From assembly GCA_016946835.1 (NCBI GenBank), contig JACVTC010000116.1:452501-516500 (forward strand): a DNA stretch of 64,000 bases, written 5' to 3'. The DNA comes from Neocallimastix lanati (nom. inval.). Taxonomy: Eukaryota > Neocallimastigomycota > Neocallimastigomycetes > Neocallimastigales > Neocallimastigaceae. The notes beneath the pieces are model-generated. The model did not search any database. It was not told the DNA's origin and was given only the letters and a program-made list of their open reading frames with translations. A program made the position numbers and the translations under genes. Within the stretch, counting starts at the first letter, position 1; each line of letters opens with the position of its first letter. Shown here in pieces: positions 37,366 to 51,654 of the stretch.

Positions 37366-37679
37366 AATAATTTATTATTAAAAATTTTTTAATAAATTTT
37401 TGGAGAAAGTGATTTTTAATTAATAAAAGTTACACAAAATTACAAAAATTTATTGCTTATATTATCCTCTTTCATTTTTTTTTATAAATTTATATGAATA
37501 TTGACTAAAAAAAAATTTTTTTAATAAAAATTTTTTTATATTATTTAAAATTTTTAAAAAATATTATTTTTTATAAATTATTTTATAAAAAAAAATAATA
37601 AAATAAAAATTAAATAAATAAATATCAAATATAAATAAATTATATTTATAATTAGGTGATATAATATAAATTAATACAA

Positions 37680-37947
37680 ATAATGCAATAAACGACAAGA
37701 AAAACCAGAGCAATGATTCTTTAAAAAGCTCTACGGAGATAGAGCTGCCCTATCTCCGTAGAAGAACCATGTATAAGACGCCAGGATACGGGATGTAAAA
37801 AGACTACGACCCCGAAGAAGCAAAATGTGACGCATGTGGGTGGTAAACATAGTTAGTTCGTGGTGAGGGTTCTAGCAGTAATAATGGTGGAACTAAGGAA
37901 TTAGCTGCTCTGATAAACAAGCAAATAGAAGAGTTTAAAGTTATATA
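37680..37947 (+). pseudogene. Gag-like coding remnant, unrecognised
   Basis: One plus-strand frame has clear coding character broken by three stops: NDKKNQSNDSLKSSTEIELP, then RRRTMYKTPGYGM, stop, KDYDPEEAKCDACGW, stop, T, stop, LVRGEGSSSNNGG and TKELAALINKQIEEFKV. The KCDAC pair and the helical C-terminal segment would fit a retroelement gag or a small zinc-binding protein, but I cannot name a family. A perfect 13-bp hairpin lies inside it and a 25-bp-arm palindrome begins where it ends. Confidence 0.4.
37730..37762. repeat. Hairpin with 13-bp perfect arms
   Basis: TCTACGGAGATAG (37730-37742) and CTATCTCCGTAGA (37750-37762) pair perfectly around the 7-nt loop AGCTGCC. It is GC-richer than almost anything else nearby, so it is very unlikely to be chance. 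Confidence 0.85.
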
Positions 37948-37994
37948 ATTACATGTAATAATAATACCGTATTATTATTACATGTAATTATATA
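37942..37994. repeat. Perfect 25-bp-arm palindrome, 3-nt loop
   Basis: Positions 37942-37966 are exactly complementary to 37970-37994 around the loop CCG. Each arm contains the self-complementary core ACATGT. It lies between a gag-like remnant and a copia 3' fragment. Confidence 0.9.
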
Positions 37995-38199
37995 GTATAA
38001 ATCAAATATAACAACACAAAGAATATAATATTTCGTAATACATGAAATGCATTTATTAACATTATACATTTGTTTACTAAGTTATTCAATCCTTATTACA
38101 TATGTATTAAATTATACAAATACATATTATATAAATAATTTATAACTATACTAAATAATATTAAACTTTAATAATTATTCCTTAAAGTTTAACATTCTA

Positions 38200-39600
38200 T
38201 TAAAAATTTGTCAATATGTTATTTCTAAATTTTGTCATCAATGTGTTATTTAGATATTTAGTAAAACCGTCTGCAGGGTTGTTTTGAGATTTTATATACT
38301 TGAGGGGTCTATTTTGTATTCTCTAACTAAATATCTTATATGATGATATTTGATATCTTTGTGCTTTGATTTTGGATTGATTGTTTCATTCTTGCAATTA
38401 TATATGGTCGCTTTGTTATCTGTATTGATCACCATAGATTTGATATTAATATTCAATTCTTTAAATACATTATTATTTCTTAAACTGATTAGCGTATTCA
38501 TCTAATGCATAATATTTACTTTCTTCAGTTGAAGTGGATACGCATCTCTGTAGTCTTGAGTACCAACTTGTTGGCCCTCCATTCATTAGCATTAAATAAC
38601 CAGTGGTTGATTTTCTCGTATCTAAGTCACCTCCGAAATCTGCATCAATGTGTACTTCAAAATTTTTTTCGCTATTAAATTTAAATTTTATTCCATAATT
38701 TTATTATTCTTTTAAGTATCTGAAAATATTTAAAACATTAAACCAATCTTCATATGTAGGATCTCGTGATTTTCTGGTAGCTTTTCTTAACGCGGACAAT
38801 ATGTCAGGTCGTGTACAAATAGCGAGATACAATAAACTTCCGATTGCTTTTCTGTATCTGATTGAACTAAATTTCTTCTTTTCTTCATTTTCTACAGGAA
38901 TCATATTTAATGAAGGTATGTATTTTTCAATATTGAATCTTTTCAAATCTTACTCAAATAATAAAATTGGCTTCACCTACATCTGTAATCTGGAATTTCT
39001 CTTTCAGAAATTTTTCTTGTTCTTGTGATTTTTTCTTCAATTCCTATTATATGTATGTTATCAACATAAACAGCTAGGAAACAAGTAATTTCTCTTTTTT
39101 ATTAAACATTGCATATAAGCATGGTTTGCTTCTAAGCCTTTTAAATCTGATTCCAATTAGTTCATCATTCAAAGGGTTATTCCACATACGTCCGGCTTGT
39201 TTTAAGCTATATAAAGCTTTCTTTAATTTCCAGAATAATTTCTTGTGTTGTACTCATGTTGGTTACTAGTTCTTTTAGACAAAATTCATTTTGTCTATTT
39301 AATAATTTTTTTAAGAGAGTTATTTTTATTTGTTTCATTTACTTTGTCGTTTTTATTTGTTGAATTATTCAGATTATTTGATGCATTTTCATTCAATTTA
39401 TTTTTGTTTAACTCAACTATAACATTATCTTCCTTACTTTTATCTTTACTTACAATTTCAGTAGTGGTTTCGCTAACGTTTTCCTTGTTTTTCATATTAT
39501 CTTTGAGTTCACCAGGGGCTTCTTCATTATTGATATAATCTTCATGTGGTTTTTCATTGCTTATATCACTTTTATTTTCTTAATGATCAGGTTTGGAATT
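38200..39600 (-). mobile_element. Copia RT and RNase H fragment, dead
   Basis: The minus strand reads, in order: an Asn/Lys/Glu/Ser-rich linker (about 39290-39590), reverse transcriptase C-terminal half (LESDLKGLEANHAYMQC, about 39130; FNIEKYIPSLNMIPVE; YRKAIGSLLYLAICTRPDIL, about 38820; WFNVLNIFRYLK) and RNase H (DADFGGDLDTRKSTTGYLM, about 38640; GGPTSWYSRLQ; STEESKYYALDEYANQFKK; SKHKDIKYHHIR; NPADGFTKYL, about 38265). The active-site Asp of the RT palm is not visible because of frameshifts. At least six frame breaks make it dead. No matching LTR pair was found. Confidence 0.85.
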
Positions 39601-40278
39601 TAAATTGCTAAGATTATTTGTATTTGAAGCATTTGTAATTGATTTATCATTTAAAATTGAGTAATTTTTACTAACCTGTTTTTTAAATTGGTTGATTCAT
39701 CAGTGCCAGTGTAACGATTTTAGTGATGTTGCTCACTAGGTCGTTGTAGATGAAGTAAATAAATAAATTGAAAAAATAATAAAATTATATATTTTATGGT
39801 TTTATATTATATTTTATTTATTTATTATTCACATTAAACAATATTAACTTGAAGAGTCAAAATAAAATAATAATACATTATATTTATATTCAAAGATAAA
39901 AATTATTCTATTACATGATTGATTGATTATAAATGGATAAATATTAAATAATTAAATAAATTTAATTAAATGAATGATTATTAATATTTTAAATAAATAT
40001 AATTAAATGAATGAATTAATTAAGAATTAATTAAATTATTTTATCAAAAAGGTAAAAGGTAAAATTCGAATTTGTGTCATCCACTATGGTAACTCAAGGT
40101 AGGTACCATTGAGTAACTTCAGCCAAGTTATAACGATACTGATATCCTTACATTTACAAAGAGTTAAAAACCATGTTGCTTAATAACCAACAATAAATGA
40201 CATCCAGATGAGATGCAAAATCAAAGTGAAAGCTGATTCATGAAAAATTGAAGCTTAGATGATTAACTTCATATCAGC
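39601..40278. other. Unassigned spacer, possibly retroelement leader
   Basis: No gene. 40040-40240 is GC-richer and contains an imperfect hairpin around AACTCAAGGTA/GGTACCATTGAGT. It could be the leader or LTR of the gag fragment that follows, but no second copy was seen in the window. Confidence 0.4.
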
Positions 40279-40506
40279 ATGGACAAACGATTTAGTGAAG
40301 TGGAACAAAGAGTAGCAGACAATGAAACTAGTAGTCAAACTAGTGTGGCTAAACTCCGAAAGTTGAGGAATTCCTTCAACAACAGATGGCAGCAGGGAAA
40401 AGCAAAGAAGCAGTTGTGGAACAAGAGATACATAAGATAGAAATTTACCTAGATGAGGACCAGAAAAAAGGAAAGATGTACCAAAAAAGAGCTCGAAGAA
40501 TTTAAA
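40279..40506 (+). pseudogene. Coiled-coil gag-like fragment, one frameshift
   Basis: From an ATG at 40279 the frame reads MDKRFSEVEQRVADNE, then TSSQTSVAKLRK, and loses frame at about 40362. One base back it continues VEEFLQQQMAAGKSKEAVVE, then QEIHKIEIYLDEDQKKGKMY and stops at 40506. The amphipathic heptads look like the N-terminal part of a retroelement gag (Ty3-like or LINE ORF1), but no zinc knuckle or protease follows. The high quality of the frame apart from one break suggests a fairly recent loss. Confidence 0.5.
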
Positions 40507-41878
40507 ATACATCCTATATCAACATATCCTACAAAAAAAATATACTCTTTAAAAAACAATTCACTCTAATAAAACAAGTATTATTTTTATTAAAATTAAA
40601 TTTAAAAATTTTGTTTTATATAAAAGTTTTACCAGGCTCCAAAGTGAAAACAATTAAACATCGTTTATATAATACTTTGAAGTTCAGAATTTGTCGATAA
40701 CTGGGAAACTAATCCATTATACTTTTTCATGCTAGCAGTAAGTTAGATATTATAAAAAAATAGTGACATTACTTCCTTCTACCATTTATTTGATATTAGC
40801 AATTGGCTTATTATGTGTTTATTGTCAAAGAGCTAAAGAGACTTAAAACTCTAACGATTTATATATTTCTTGTCTGAATACTATATAATTTGACTTATAA
40901 CATATAGTATTTTAAAGATAATCATAATGATTATGTATTAAAATTTTTCTTATTAAATTGTTTTAATAAATAAAATTAATAATAATTTAATATAGTTAAA
41001 ATTAATTTAATTTTGTTAATTTTGTACTACAGCAATTTACACAATTAATAATAAAAATTTTTAATTTTTTTATCTAAATTATAATTAATTTTTATTAAAA
41101 AATTAAATATTAAAATTAAAAATTTAAATATCTGTAACTTTCATTAAATATTACATATACTCATAATTTTACATATAAGTTTAATTGCTAAAACAAATAA
41201 TTATTAAATCTCGATTCTAGTTTTTTTATTTTTATAAAAATGTTAATAATATAAAAATAAAATTCTGTAGAGGAATAAAGATATAAAAATTTTTTTATAT
41301 TAAATAAAGAGAAAAAAAAATATATATATATAGAAGTGTTGTATATATCAATAATAGTAATTCCATTTGAATGATTGATAAATAAAAAAAATGAAATTAT
41401 AATATTATATATAAATTATTTTTAAAACACAAACAAAATTAAAATATTTAATCAATACTAAAATTTTTTAAATATTATTTTAATAATTTAATTTTTATTT
41501 TTGTATAAGTAAATAAAATATCATTTATTTATATTTTTAATATTAATAAGATATATTTAACCTTAATAATAATTTAGGTTATATATTATAATATATATTT
41601 GTATAGTATATATAATTTTGATAATAAATAATATTTTATTTGAATCAATTTACTTTTAAAATAAAAAATATTAATAATTAATAATATTATTAAAAATAAT
41701 TAAAATTTTATTTTATTTTTCTATATTATTTAAATAACACTAAAAATTATTTATAATTTCTCAAAAATATTTTATATTGTTATTAAAAATAACAGAAATA
41801 ACCATTAATTTTTTTTTCTTTAAAACAGAACTTTTTTTAATATTTTATTTTTGGTTAATAAACTTATTATAAAACGCT
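40507..41878. other. Degenerate then AT-rich spacer
   Basis: 40.55-40.87 kb has retroelement-like composition without a readable domain. After that it is ordinary AT spacer leading to the GDI gene. No gene is supported. Confidence 0.5.
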
Positions 41879-44036
<2,158 letters not shown>

Positions 44037-45194
44037 ATTAATTTAGAAGAAAAAATAAGCTTTGAAATGAACGAAAGTCATTTAATTAATATATATGTAA
44101 ATACACTATCAAGAAAAAAAAAATTGAAAAAAACATAAATATATAAGCAATTAAAAAGGCGTAATAAAAAATTAATATAGCTTAAAGGTGTTAAAAACTT
44201 TAATTACTTTATATTTATTCATGAATTGAGTAAAAAAAAAAAATAAAGTAGCTTATTGGGTTAACATCTTAAACTAATAATAGATTCCAAAAATAATCTT
44301 TACATAATATATATATAATACTATATATAAGTATGAATATTTTTTTCTTTTATAACATACATAAATAAAAATAATTAATATTTATATTTTTATAATAAAT
44401 TTAGTAAAATTAAGCGAAATAAAGCTCGTATTATTCTTTCATTATCATTGTAAAATATTAAAATAAAATTAAAACAAAGAATTTAAAAATAATAATAATG
44501 TTGGAAATAATTGAAGCAAATTAAAAAATAAAAAATAAAAAATAAATAAATAATAAATAAAAATAAATAAATAAAAAATGAATAAATGAATAAATGAATA
44601 ATAAAATAAAAAAATAAAAATAAAAAATAATAATAAAATTAATAAAATAAAAAGAAAATAATAATAATATTAAAATGTCTAATTTAAATATATACAAATA
44701 TTTTAGTGTTAAAATTGATTCCATTCCAACAATTTTAGTATTATCTAATGATTAATTTAATTTTTTTTTTTTTTTTTTTAACTTTAAAAGTATATTTTTT
44801 CATTTCTGAATATGAAAATATATAGAACAAATTTAATAGTATAATAAAATGAAGTAACAAGTAAAAAATTTCTTTTAATAAAAAAAAAAATTAGTACGAA
44901 TTTGAAATTCAATTAATAAATAATTTAAAAAAAAATTTAAAATTTTCTAGTACATTATAAATTATATTCCACAAAAAAAAAAAAAAAAAAAAAAAAAAAT
45001 ATTAATAAAAACACAAAATTTATGAAATTAATACCATTCAATTGTTAACTATATAAAATTTAAATACATTCTCTTTTAAATTAATATAATATTTAATTTA
45101 ATAAAAAAAAAAATTAGTACGAATTTGAAATTCAATTAATAAATAATTTAAAAAAAAATTTATAATTTTCTAGTACATTATAAATTATATTCCA

Positions 45195-45243
<49 letters not shown>

Positions 45244-46616
45244 TAATAAAAACACAAATTTTATGAAATTAATACCATTGTTAACTATATAAAATTTAAA
45301 TACATTCTCTTTTAAATTAATATAATATTTAATTTAATAAATAAAAAATATAAGTACTTATACTATTAAAATTCAATTTTTCTATTCAAATTTACTTATA
45401 TTTGTTTGTTTATATTTATTTATTTATTTATTTGTTATATACAAATTTCTATATTAAAAAATAAAAGTAACAATAATGATAGTATTTTTATTTCACAGAA
45501 TTATAATAATTATTTATTAATGCACAATTAAGACTATTATAATGACTTTTTGGATAGTTAACATTTCAAAAAATATTAATTGAATTTAGTTAAAGAATAT
45601 ATTTTTTGCTTCTTTACCAAAGAGATAAAAATTTTAATATTAAATCAATTAATAAAAGAATAAATCTCCTTAATAAATATATTACAGCAATAATAAATAT
45701 TATTAAAATTATCATAGTAATAATCATAGTAACAACAACAATAATAAATAATAATAATAAATACATGGAATTGTATATTTTAATATTAAAATAATTAAAT
45801 AATTTTTATAGAATTATTAATTTAAATGTATATAATTTTTTTTTTTTTTTTTTTTTTTTTTTATTTTTATTTTTATTTTTACATTACTGTATTATATTTT
45901 TTTGGGTAAATGTTTTTTTTATTTTTTTTTTTTTTTCTATTTTCATTTTATTATAAATAACAGTATCTTTTTTTATTATTTAAATATTTTAATTTTATAT
46001 TCTTCCGTAAATAATTATTAAATATTTTCAGAAAATTTTGTAATCTTTCAACAAATTCGAATAGCTTTTTAAAGTTTTTATCTATCTTTTTTTTTTTTTT
46101 TTTTTTTAATTTATTTTTTATTTTATTTTATTTTTATTATGAATTTTAATTTAATAAATAATGATAATTTAAATAGTATACCCTATATAGAGTAATTTTT
46201 AATAAAGTTATTATTAAAGATAATAGTTTATTTATTTTTATTCTCTATTTATTTATAGCAAAGTAAAGAATAAATTTTTTAAAATATTCTAATGAATAAT
46301 AATGATTAATTTATTATACTTAACAAATAACTCTATATTAAAACAAAAAGATATATTTTTCATTATTTAAAAATAAAATATATAAATATATATATTTCAT
46401 AAGTTATAATAATAAATTCTAATATTAAATATATATATATATATATATATATTTAGGATTATCATATTAAAAAAATCTTATATTTTAATTTTAATAAAAT
46501 TAACAATTTGCAATAGTAATATATTCAAATTTTTATAAAAATAAATATTTATTTGTATATTGATATATATTATATATATTGATAATTATTTTTATTAATT
46601 ATTACTTATTAAAAGC
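44037..46616. other. AT-rich spacer with one tandem duplication
   Basis: No supported gene between the 3' ends of GDI (+) and the minus-strand gene at 46617. It holds the duplication at 44874-45340 and several poly(T) runs (about 45837-45862, 46088-46108). Confidence 0.6.
44874..45340. repeat. Tandem duplication, 223-bp period
   Basis: Two nearly identical copies start at the TTAGTACGAATTTGAAATTC boxes at 44891 and 45114. They differ by a few substitutions, a 4-bp deletion and mainly by the length of an internal poly(A) run, about twice as long in copy 2. High identity implies recent origin. Confidence 0.9.
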
Positions 46617-46900
46617 TTATTGTTTAATTTTTTTTTGTTGTGAATAATTTATGGTTGTTGTTTGACAATCATATTTTCTTTTTCTACTTAATTTATTAGA
46701 ATCATAGTTTTGATTTCTGATAGTAATAGTAGAATAAGAGGAAGAGGAATCATCTAAATGCATATATATAAGGAATAAAAAAAATTAATTATTCATATTA
46801 TAATTTGTTTTTTCAAATTTTATTAATTGTTTTACATAAATATAACAAAACAAAAAATAAACAAATAAATAAATAAATAAATAAATATATAAATAAATAA

Positions 46901-46934
<34 letters not shown>

Positions 46935-48253
46935 ATACCATTCTTTAATATATTTTCGGATAAATTATTATTTTTTTCATTTTCTAAATTTAAAGGAGAA
47001 TCAGATTGTATATTGATAGTATTAATACTTGAAGAATCTTTTGTTTCGGTGATTTCTTCTTTGGGTATATTATTGTTATTGTATATGGTTTGTTGTTTCA
47101 TTGAAGAAGTAATTATTATATTTTTTATTTCAGAATTATTAATATTAATTTCAGAATTTTCATTTTTTTTATGACTTTCATTCTGTTGTACATCATTTAA
47201 TTGAATATCATCATCATCAGTAGTTGCTGGTTTTAACATATTTAAATTTTCGTAGAGTTTCATATTGATGTTTCTATGAGTTGTGTTATTAATTTTTAAT
47301 TCCTCTTTGTTTAAACTATTCATAACAGCATTATTATTATCATTAATATTGTTATTAACGATATTAGTATTTGTGTTGCTAATAATATTATTGTTATTAG
47401 TGGTGTTTGGGATTGTCATTGATCTTATATCAGTTATTTGATTAGAGACATGATTATGATTATTTCTTTGGTATATTTCTTCATTAATTTTTATATCTGA
47501 ATTATTATCATGATAGATGCTTTTGTTTGTATCATTTGATATATGTGATGGAACTCCTTGGAAATCGCAATGTTGAACTCTTGATATATAGTTCTCATAG
47601 CTTGGATGACGAGATCTTTGACGACGTGTAGACAGAGTATATGTAGAATATTCATCTCTCAAGGATATGGATAAAGAATCTTCAGAATTATTAGATGATA
47701 AGGTTGATACTGACGATGATGATATGTTATTTCTTTCTTCATGATCATTCTCTTCTTCTTCTTCTTCTTCTTCTTCTTCACTTTCCTTTTCAGTATTATT
47801 TAAATTTTCATTTAGAGGTATTCCTCTTTGATAAATAAATGATTGACGAAAATGACTGTTAAGGTTATTCATTTGTATGTTATTTGGATTAAGACTTATA
47901 TTAATATTTGGATTTAAATTAATTCTTCTTACTCTATGATTGAATTCAGGGTCATAATTTGAAGAGCCATACATATTAACATTATGAGTATTCATATCTT
48001 CATAATATTGTCTATTTAAATAATAATTGGAATTCAAAGTTCTTCTTGAAAGCATAATTAAAAATCTTTCAAAAGCTTCGGCCCTTTGTAAAAATCTTCT
48101 TGCTCCAGTCATACTAACTAATTTTTGAAATGTTTCCTGAACAATTGGAATACCATATATATTTAAATCAATTGAAAATTTGGCTAACCTTTCAAGATAG
48201 TGAAGATGTTCTGTCGCAATCATTTCAGATTCTTCTGCTGATGGGCCAAGCAT
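46617..48253 (-). CDS. Uncharacterised Asn/Ser-rich protein
   Basis: Two exons (48253-46939 and 46753-46617, donor GTATGT) give 483 residues. I do not recognise it. Residues 1-90 are compositionally normal and look helical (MIATEHLHYLERLAKFS, GIPIVQETFQKLVS, ARRFLQRAEAFERFLIMLS) and are the best candidate for a folded domain. The rest is Asn/Ser/Ile-rich and disordered, with RRINLNPNINISL near 120, an acidic Glu run at about 158-170, RRQRSRHPSY near 212 and a basic KLSRKRKYD near the C-terminus that could be a nuclear-localisation signal. No signal peptide or membrane segment is present. The hydrophobic tail obtained if the intron is ignored is poly(T) read-through. A nuclear role is only a guess. 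Confidence 0.75.
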
Positions 48254-48444
48254 GATGAACTATTCAATAAGTATTAGTATTTTTTTTTTAAATAATTTAT
48301 GTAAAAAGACAATTGAATATTAAATATAAATATTAAAAATATATATTATATTTATTTTATTTGGCGCTATTATTTATTGAATTAAAAATTATTAATATTT
48401 TTTAGAATACTTTTATAATTATAATAATAATTAAAAAAATAAAA

Positions 48445-48492
<48 letters not shown>

Positions 48493-49323
48493 AAAAAAAA
48501 AGCATTATATATATTAATTTAAAAAATATAATTTAATAAATATTAAATTTATTTTTAAGTATTTCAATTATTTAATTTATTTTTAAATTTATAATTTATT
48601 TTACTTTTATCTTTTTATTATAATTTTTATTTTTACATGTTATTATTATTTCTATTTTATTTATTATACTTTATTTTATTTTTATTTTTTCAATATTATT
48701 GATGATCATAATTAGTATTATAGTTTTATATATTATTTCATTTTATTTATTTATTTATTTATTTATTTATAAATCAACATATTTTAATAGTATCCAAAAA
48801 TTTTAAAATTTAACTCAATAATAAATAAAATAAATAATAAAATAAATATATAATAAAAATAATCCTAAAATATTTTTAATAATATGTATTTTCATATAAT
48901 ATAATTCATTAGAATTTAATAAAATACATAGGCAATATAGATATATGTATATATATATAATGTTTTAATTATATATAAATATAATTAAAACTTTTAATAT
49001 TTACAAACAAAGTTAAAATTATTAAATTTATGATTAAGTTGTTTATGTAGAGTTTATTTTAAAATAATGTAGTTATAATAGATGTATAAAAATTTCAATA
49101 TAATAGGATACACGCATATACATATAATACTTTATATAACAAAAATATATAAAGCATGGTAAAAATAGTATTATTATGATATTAGTTATTTAAAGAGTTA
49201 TATTAATAGTTCTATAATTCTGGAATTATTTATTTTATATTAAATATTTTTTTTTTATTTAAAAATAATTATTTCTTATTTATTTATTTATTTATTTATT
49301 TATCTATTTATCTATTTATCTAT

Positions 49324-49390
<67 letters not shown>

Positions 49391-49944
49391 TCTATTAATC
49401 TTTAAAAATTAAATTTCTGTTTATATACTTTTTTTTTTTTTTTTTCACAGTGTTTGTTATTTATTTAATATGAAAATTTATTAACATTGAGTTTTGTTTT
49501 ATTTAATTATTTATTTCATTTTTAAAAAAATGATATTTATGTAAAATAAATTACTTTTATAGTTTATTGAGTTTAATTTATTTATTGTAAACATCTATTA
49601 TTTAAATTTTTAAATTTAAATTTTAATTATACCATTTTTATTATTTTTTTTTATAAATAAAATAAAATAAAATATAGATTTCTATGATGTTTTTATTTCA
49701 ATTTTAATTATAAGGTGGCTTAAAATAAATAATAAAATTTCCATTATTATTTATATATTATATCTCCTTTTTTAAATAATAATAAAAAAATTTTTTTGAG
49801 GCTTAAAATATTTATAAAAAAAATAAATAAAATAAGGAATTATATATTTTAAGTGTACCACGTTTGAAACTATTTTTAAAATAATAAACTAAGAAAATAA
49901 CAATAAATAAGAAAAATAAATAATAAATAACAATAATTATGATA

Positions 49945-49995
<51 letters not shown>

Positions 49996-50559
49996 TAATA
50001 ATAAATAGTTTAATTATTTATATTGAATTTTTAATTATTTAGAAAATAATAAAATTAAACATTAAACATAAATACAATTAACATATTGAATTTAAATCAA
50101 CTTTTAGAGATAATTTAATATATTATATTATATTTAAAAAGAATATAAACATAATAATAAGGAAAATAATTATTGAAATTTATTTAATATACTATGTTTT
50201 TTTTTAGGAAATAAAACAAAAATAAAATATATAATATATATATTAAATATCTTTTATATAAATTTCCTATATCGAATATCTTTCTATTTTTTTTATTATT
50301 ATTATTTTTTATTTTCCTTGATTTTCTCTTTTAACTATAAATACTTTTATTTAAAATAATATACTATATTGCTTATATAATTTTGTTTAAAAATATCCAT
50401 AACTAAAATAAAAATATGATAATAATAATAGTATTTGTTATAATAATAATAATAATAATAAATTGTAATAAAAAAATTAGATATATATTCTAAAAAAAAA
50501 AAAAAAAAAAAATAAAAAAAAATTAAAGTTTTTTGTTTTTTATATTTATTTAAATCATT

Positions 50560-50591
<32 letters not shown>

Positions 50592-50763
50592 GACCGAAAG
50601 TGTTATTTTATTAATATTATTAATTTATTTATTTATTACTATCATATCTTTTGGGATAAAAAAAATCATAAAAACTTTAGTAGTTTATATGATATGAAAT
50701 GAAGTATTACATCTAAAATTTAATTTTTCATTTTGTAAATATTTACTAAATTTATTATTCCGT

Positions 50764-50818
<55 letters not shown>

Positions 50819-51450
50819 TTTTTTTGGTGTAACCAAAGAATATCTTATATTATTTTTATTATAATTTTTAAAATATTTAAAATTAAAAATTAATACTAAA
50901 AATAAAGTTTATAAATTATAATGAATATATTTTAAAATTATGTAATTATAAATATGAATAAATAATAAAATAAAATAAAAAAAAAAAAAAAAAAAAAAAA
51001 AAAAGAAAGAAAAAAAAAATTTTAAATAGTAAATATTACTTATTTACTTATTTATTAATATATAAAATATAATATATATTATTATATTCATATTTTTTTT
51101 TCATTATAATAATATTTTTGTATGTTAATATTTTTTTCTATATTTTAAAAAAAATTTTAAACCAATATTTAATAATTTATTTTTAACAAAAAAAAAAATT
51201 TAAATTGTTTTTGATTTAAAATAATAATAATAATATTATATATATTTATATTTATTTAATTTTTCATATTTATTATTTTTTAATAGTATTTTAAAAAATA
51301 TTGCCATATAATATCAACAATTTCTTAATAATGAAATTTTTATAAAATTCTATTATATATATTTAGAGCATGATAATAAACAATTTAATTTCATTTTAAA
51401 ACGTAGCATTTGTTTTTAATTGTTAAAAATTCTGATTAATCACTGAGAGG
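48254..51450. other. AT-rich spacer with microsatellites
   Basis: No supported gene. It contains poly(A) (about 48448-48490), a TTTA tetranucleotide array (about 49277-49391), an AAT array (about 49946-49995) and a second TTTA array (about 50763-50820). Confidence 0.65.
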
Positions 51451-51455
51451 AGTTT

Positions 51456-51496
51456 ATATATTTAGTTTAACTTAATAAAAGTTAAACTAAATATAT
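51456..51496. repeat. Hairpin with 18-bp perfect arms
   Basis: ATATATTTAGTTTAACTT (51456-51473) is exactly complementary to 51479-51496 with a 5-nt loop AATAA. It lies about 150 bp from the edge of the family B repeat and may mark its end. Confidence 0.85.
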
Positions 51497-51654
51497 GAAC
51501 TTTTCAATTTTTTATTTAATTCTTACAATAAGTAGAACTTTAATAATTGTTTTATTTAAATAATAGAATAATTAATTTACCTAAATTATGTATCTACTGT
51601 TACACTGAAGATATTACATTTACATTAATAAACATTGCATTAAAACTTTTTTTT

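Larger units (their letters stand above)
36101..37679. other. Retroelement-rich unassigned region with palindromes
   Basis: No intact gene. Base composition is less extreme than true spacer and suggests decayed mobile elements, but no domain could be read. It contains an 11-bp inverted repeat around a nested palindrome (36541-36577), an 8-bp-arm hairpin (36794-36813) and a longer imperfect inverted repeat (37252-37365). Confidence 0.5.

Noticed and set aside
39245-39538. 97-codon plus-strand frame with membrane-like composition
   Set aside because: Antisense of the Asn/Lys/Glu linker of the minus-strand copia fragment.
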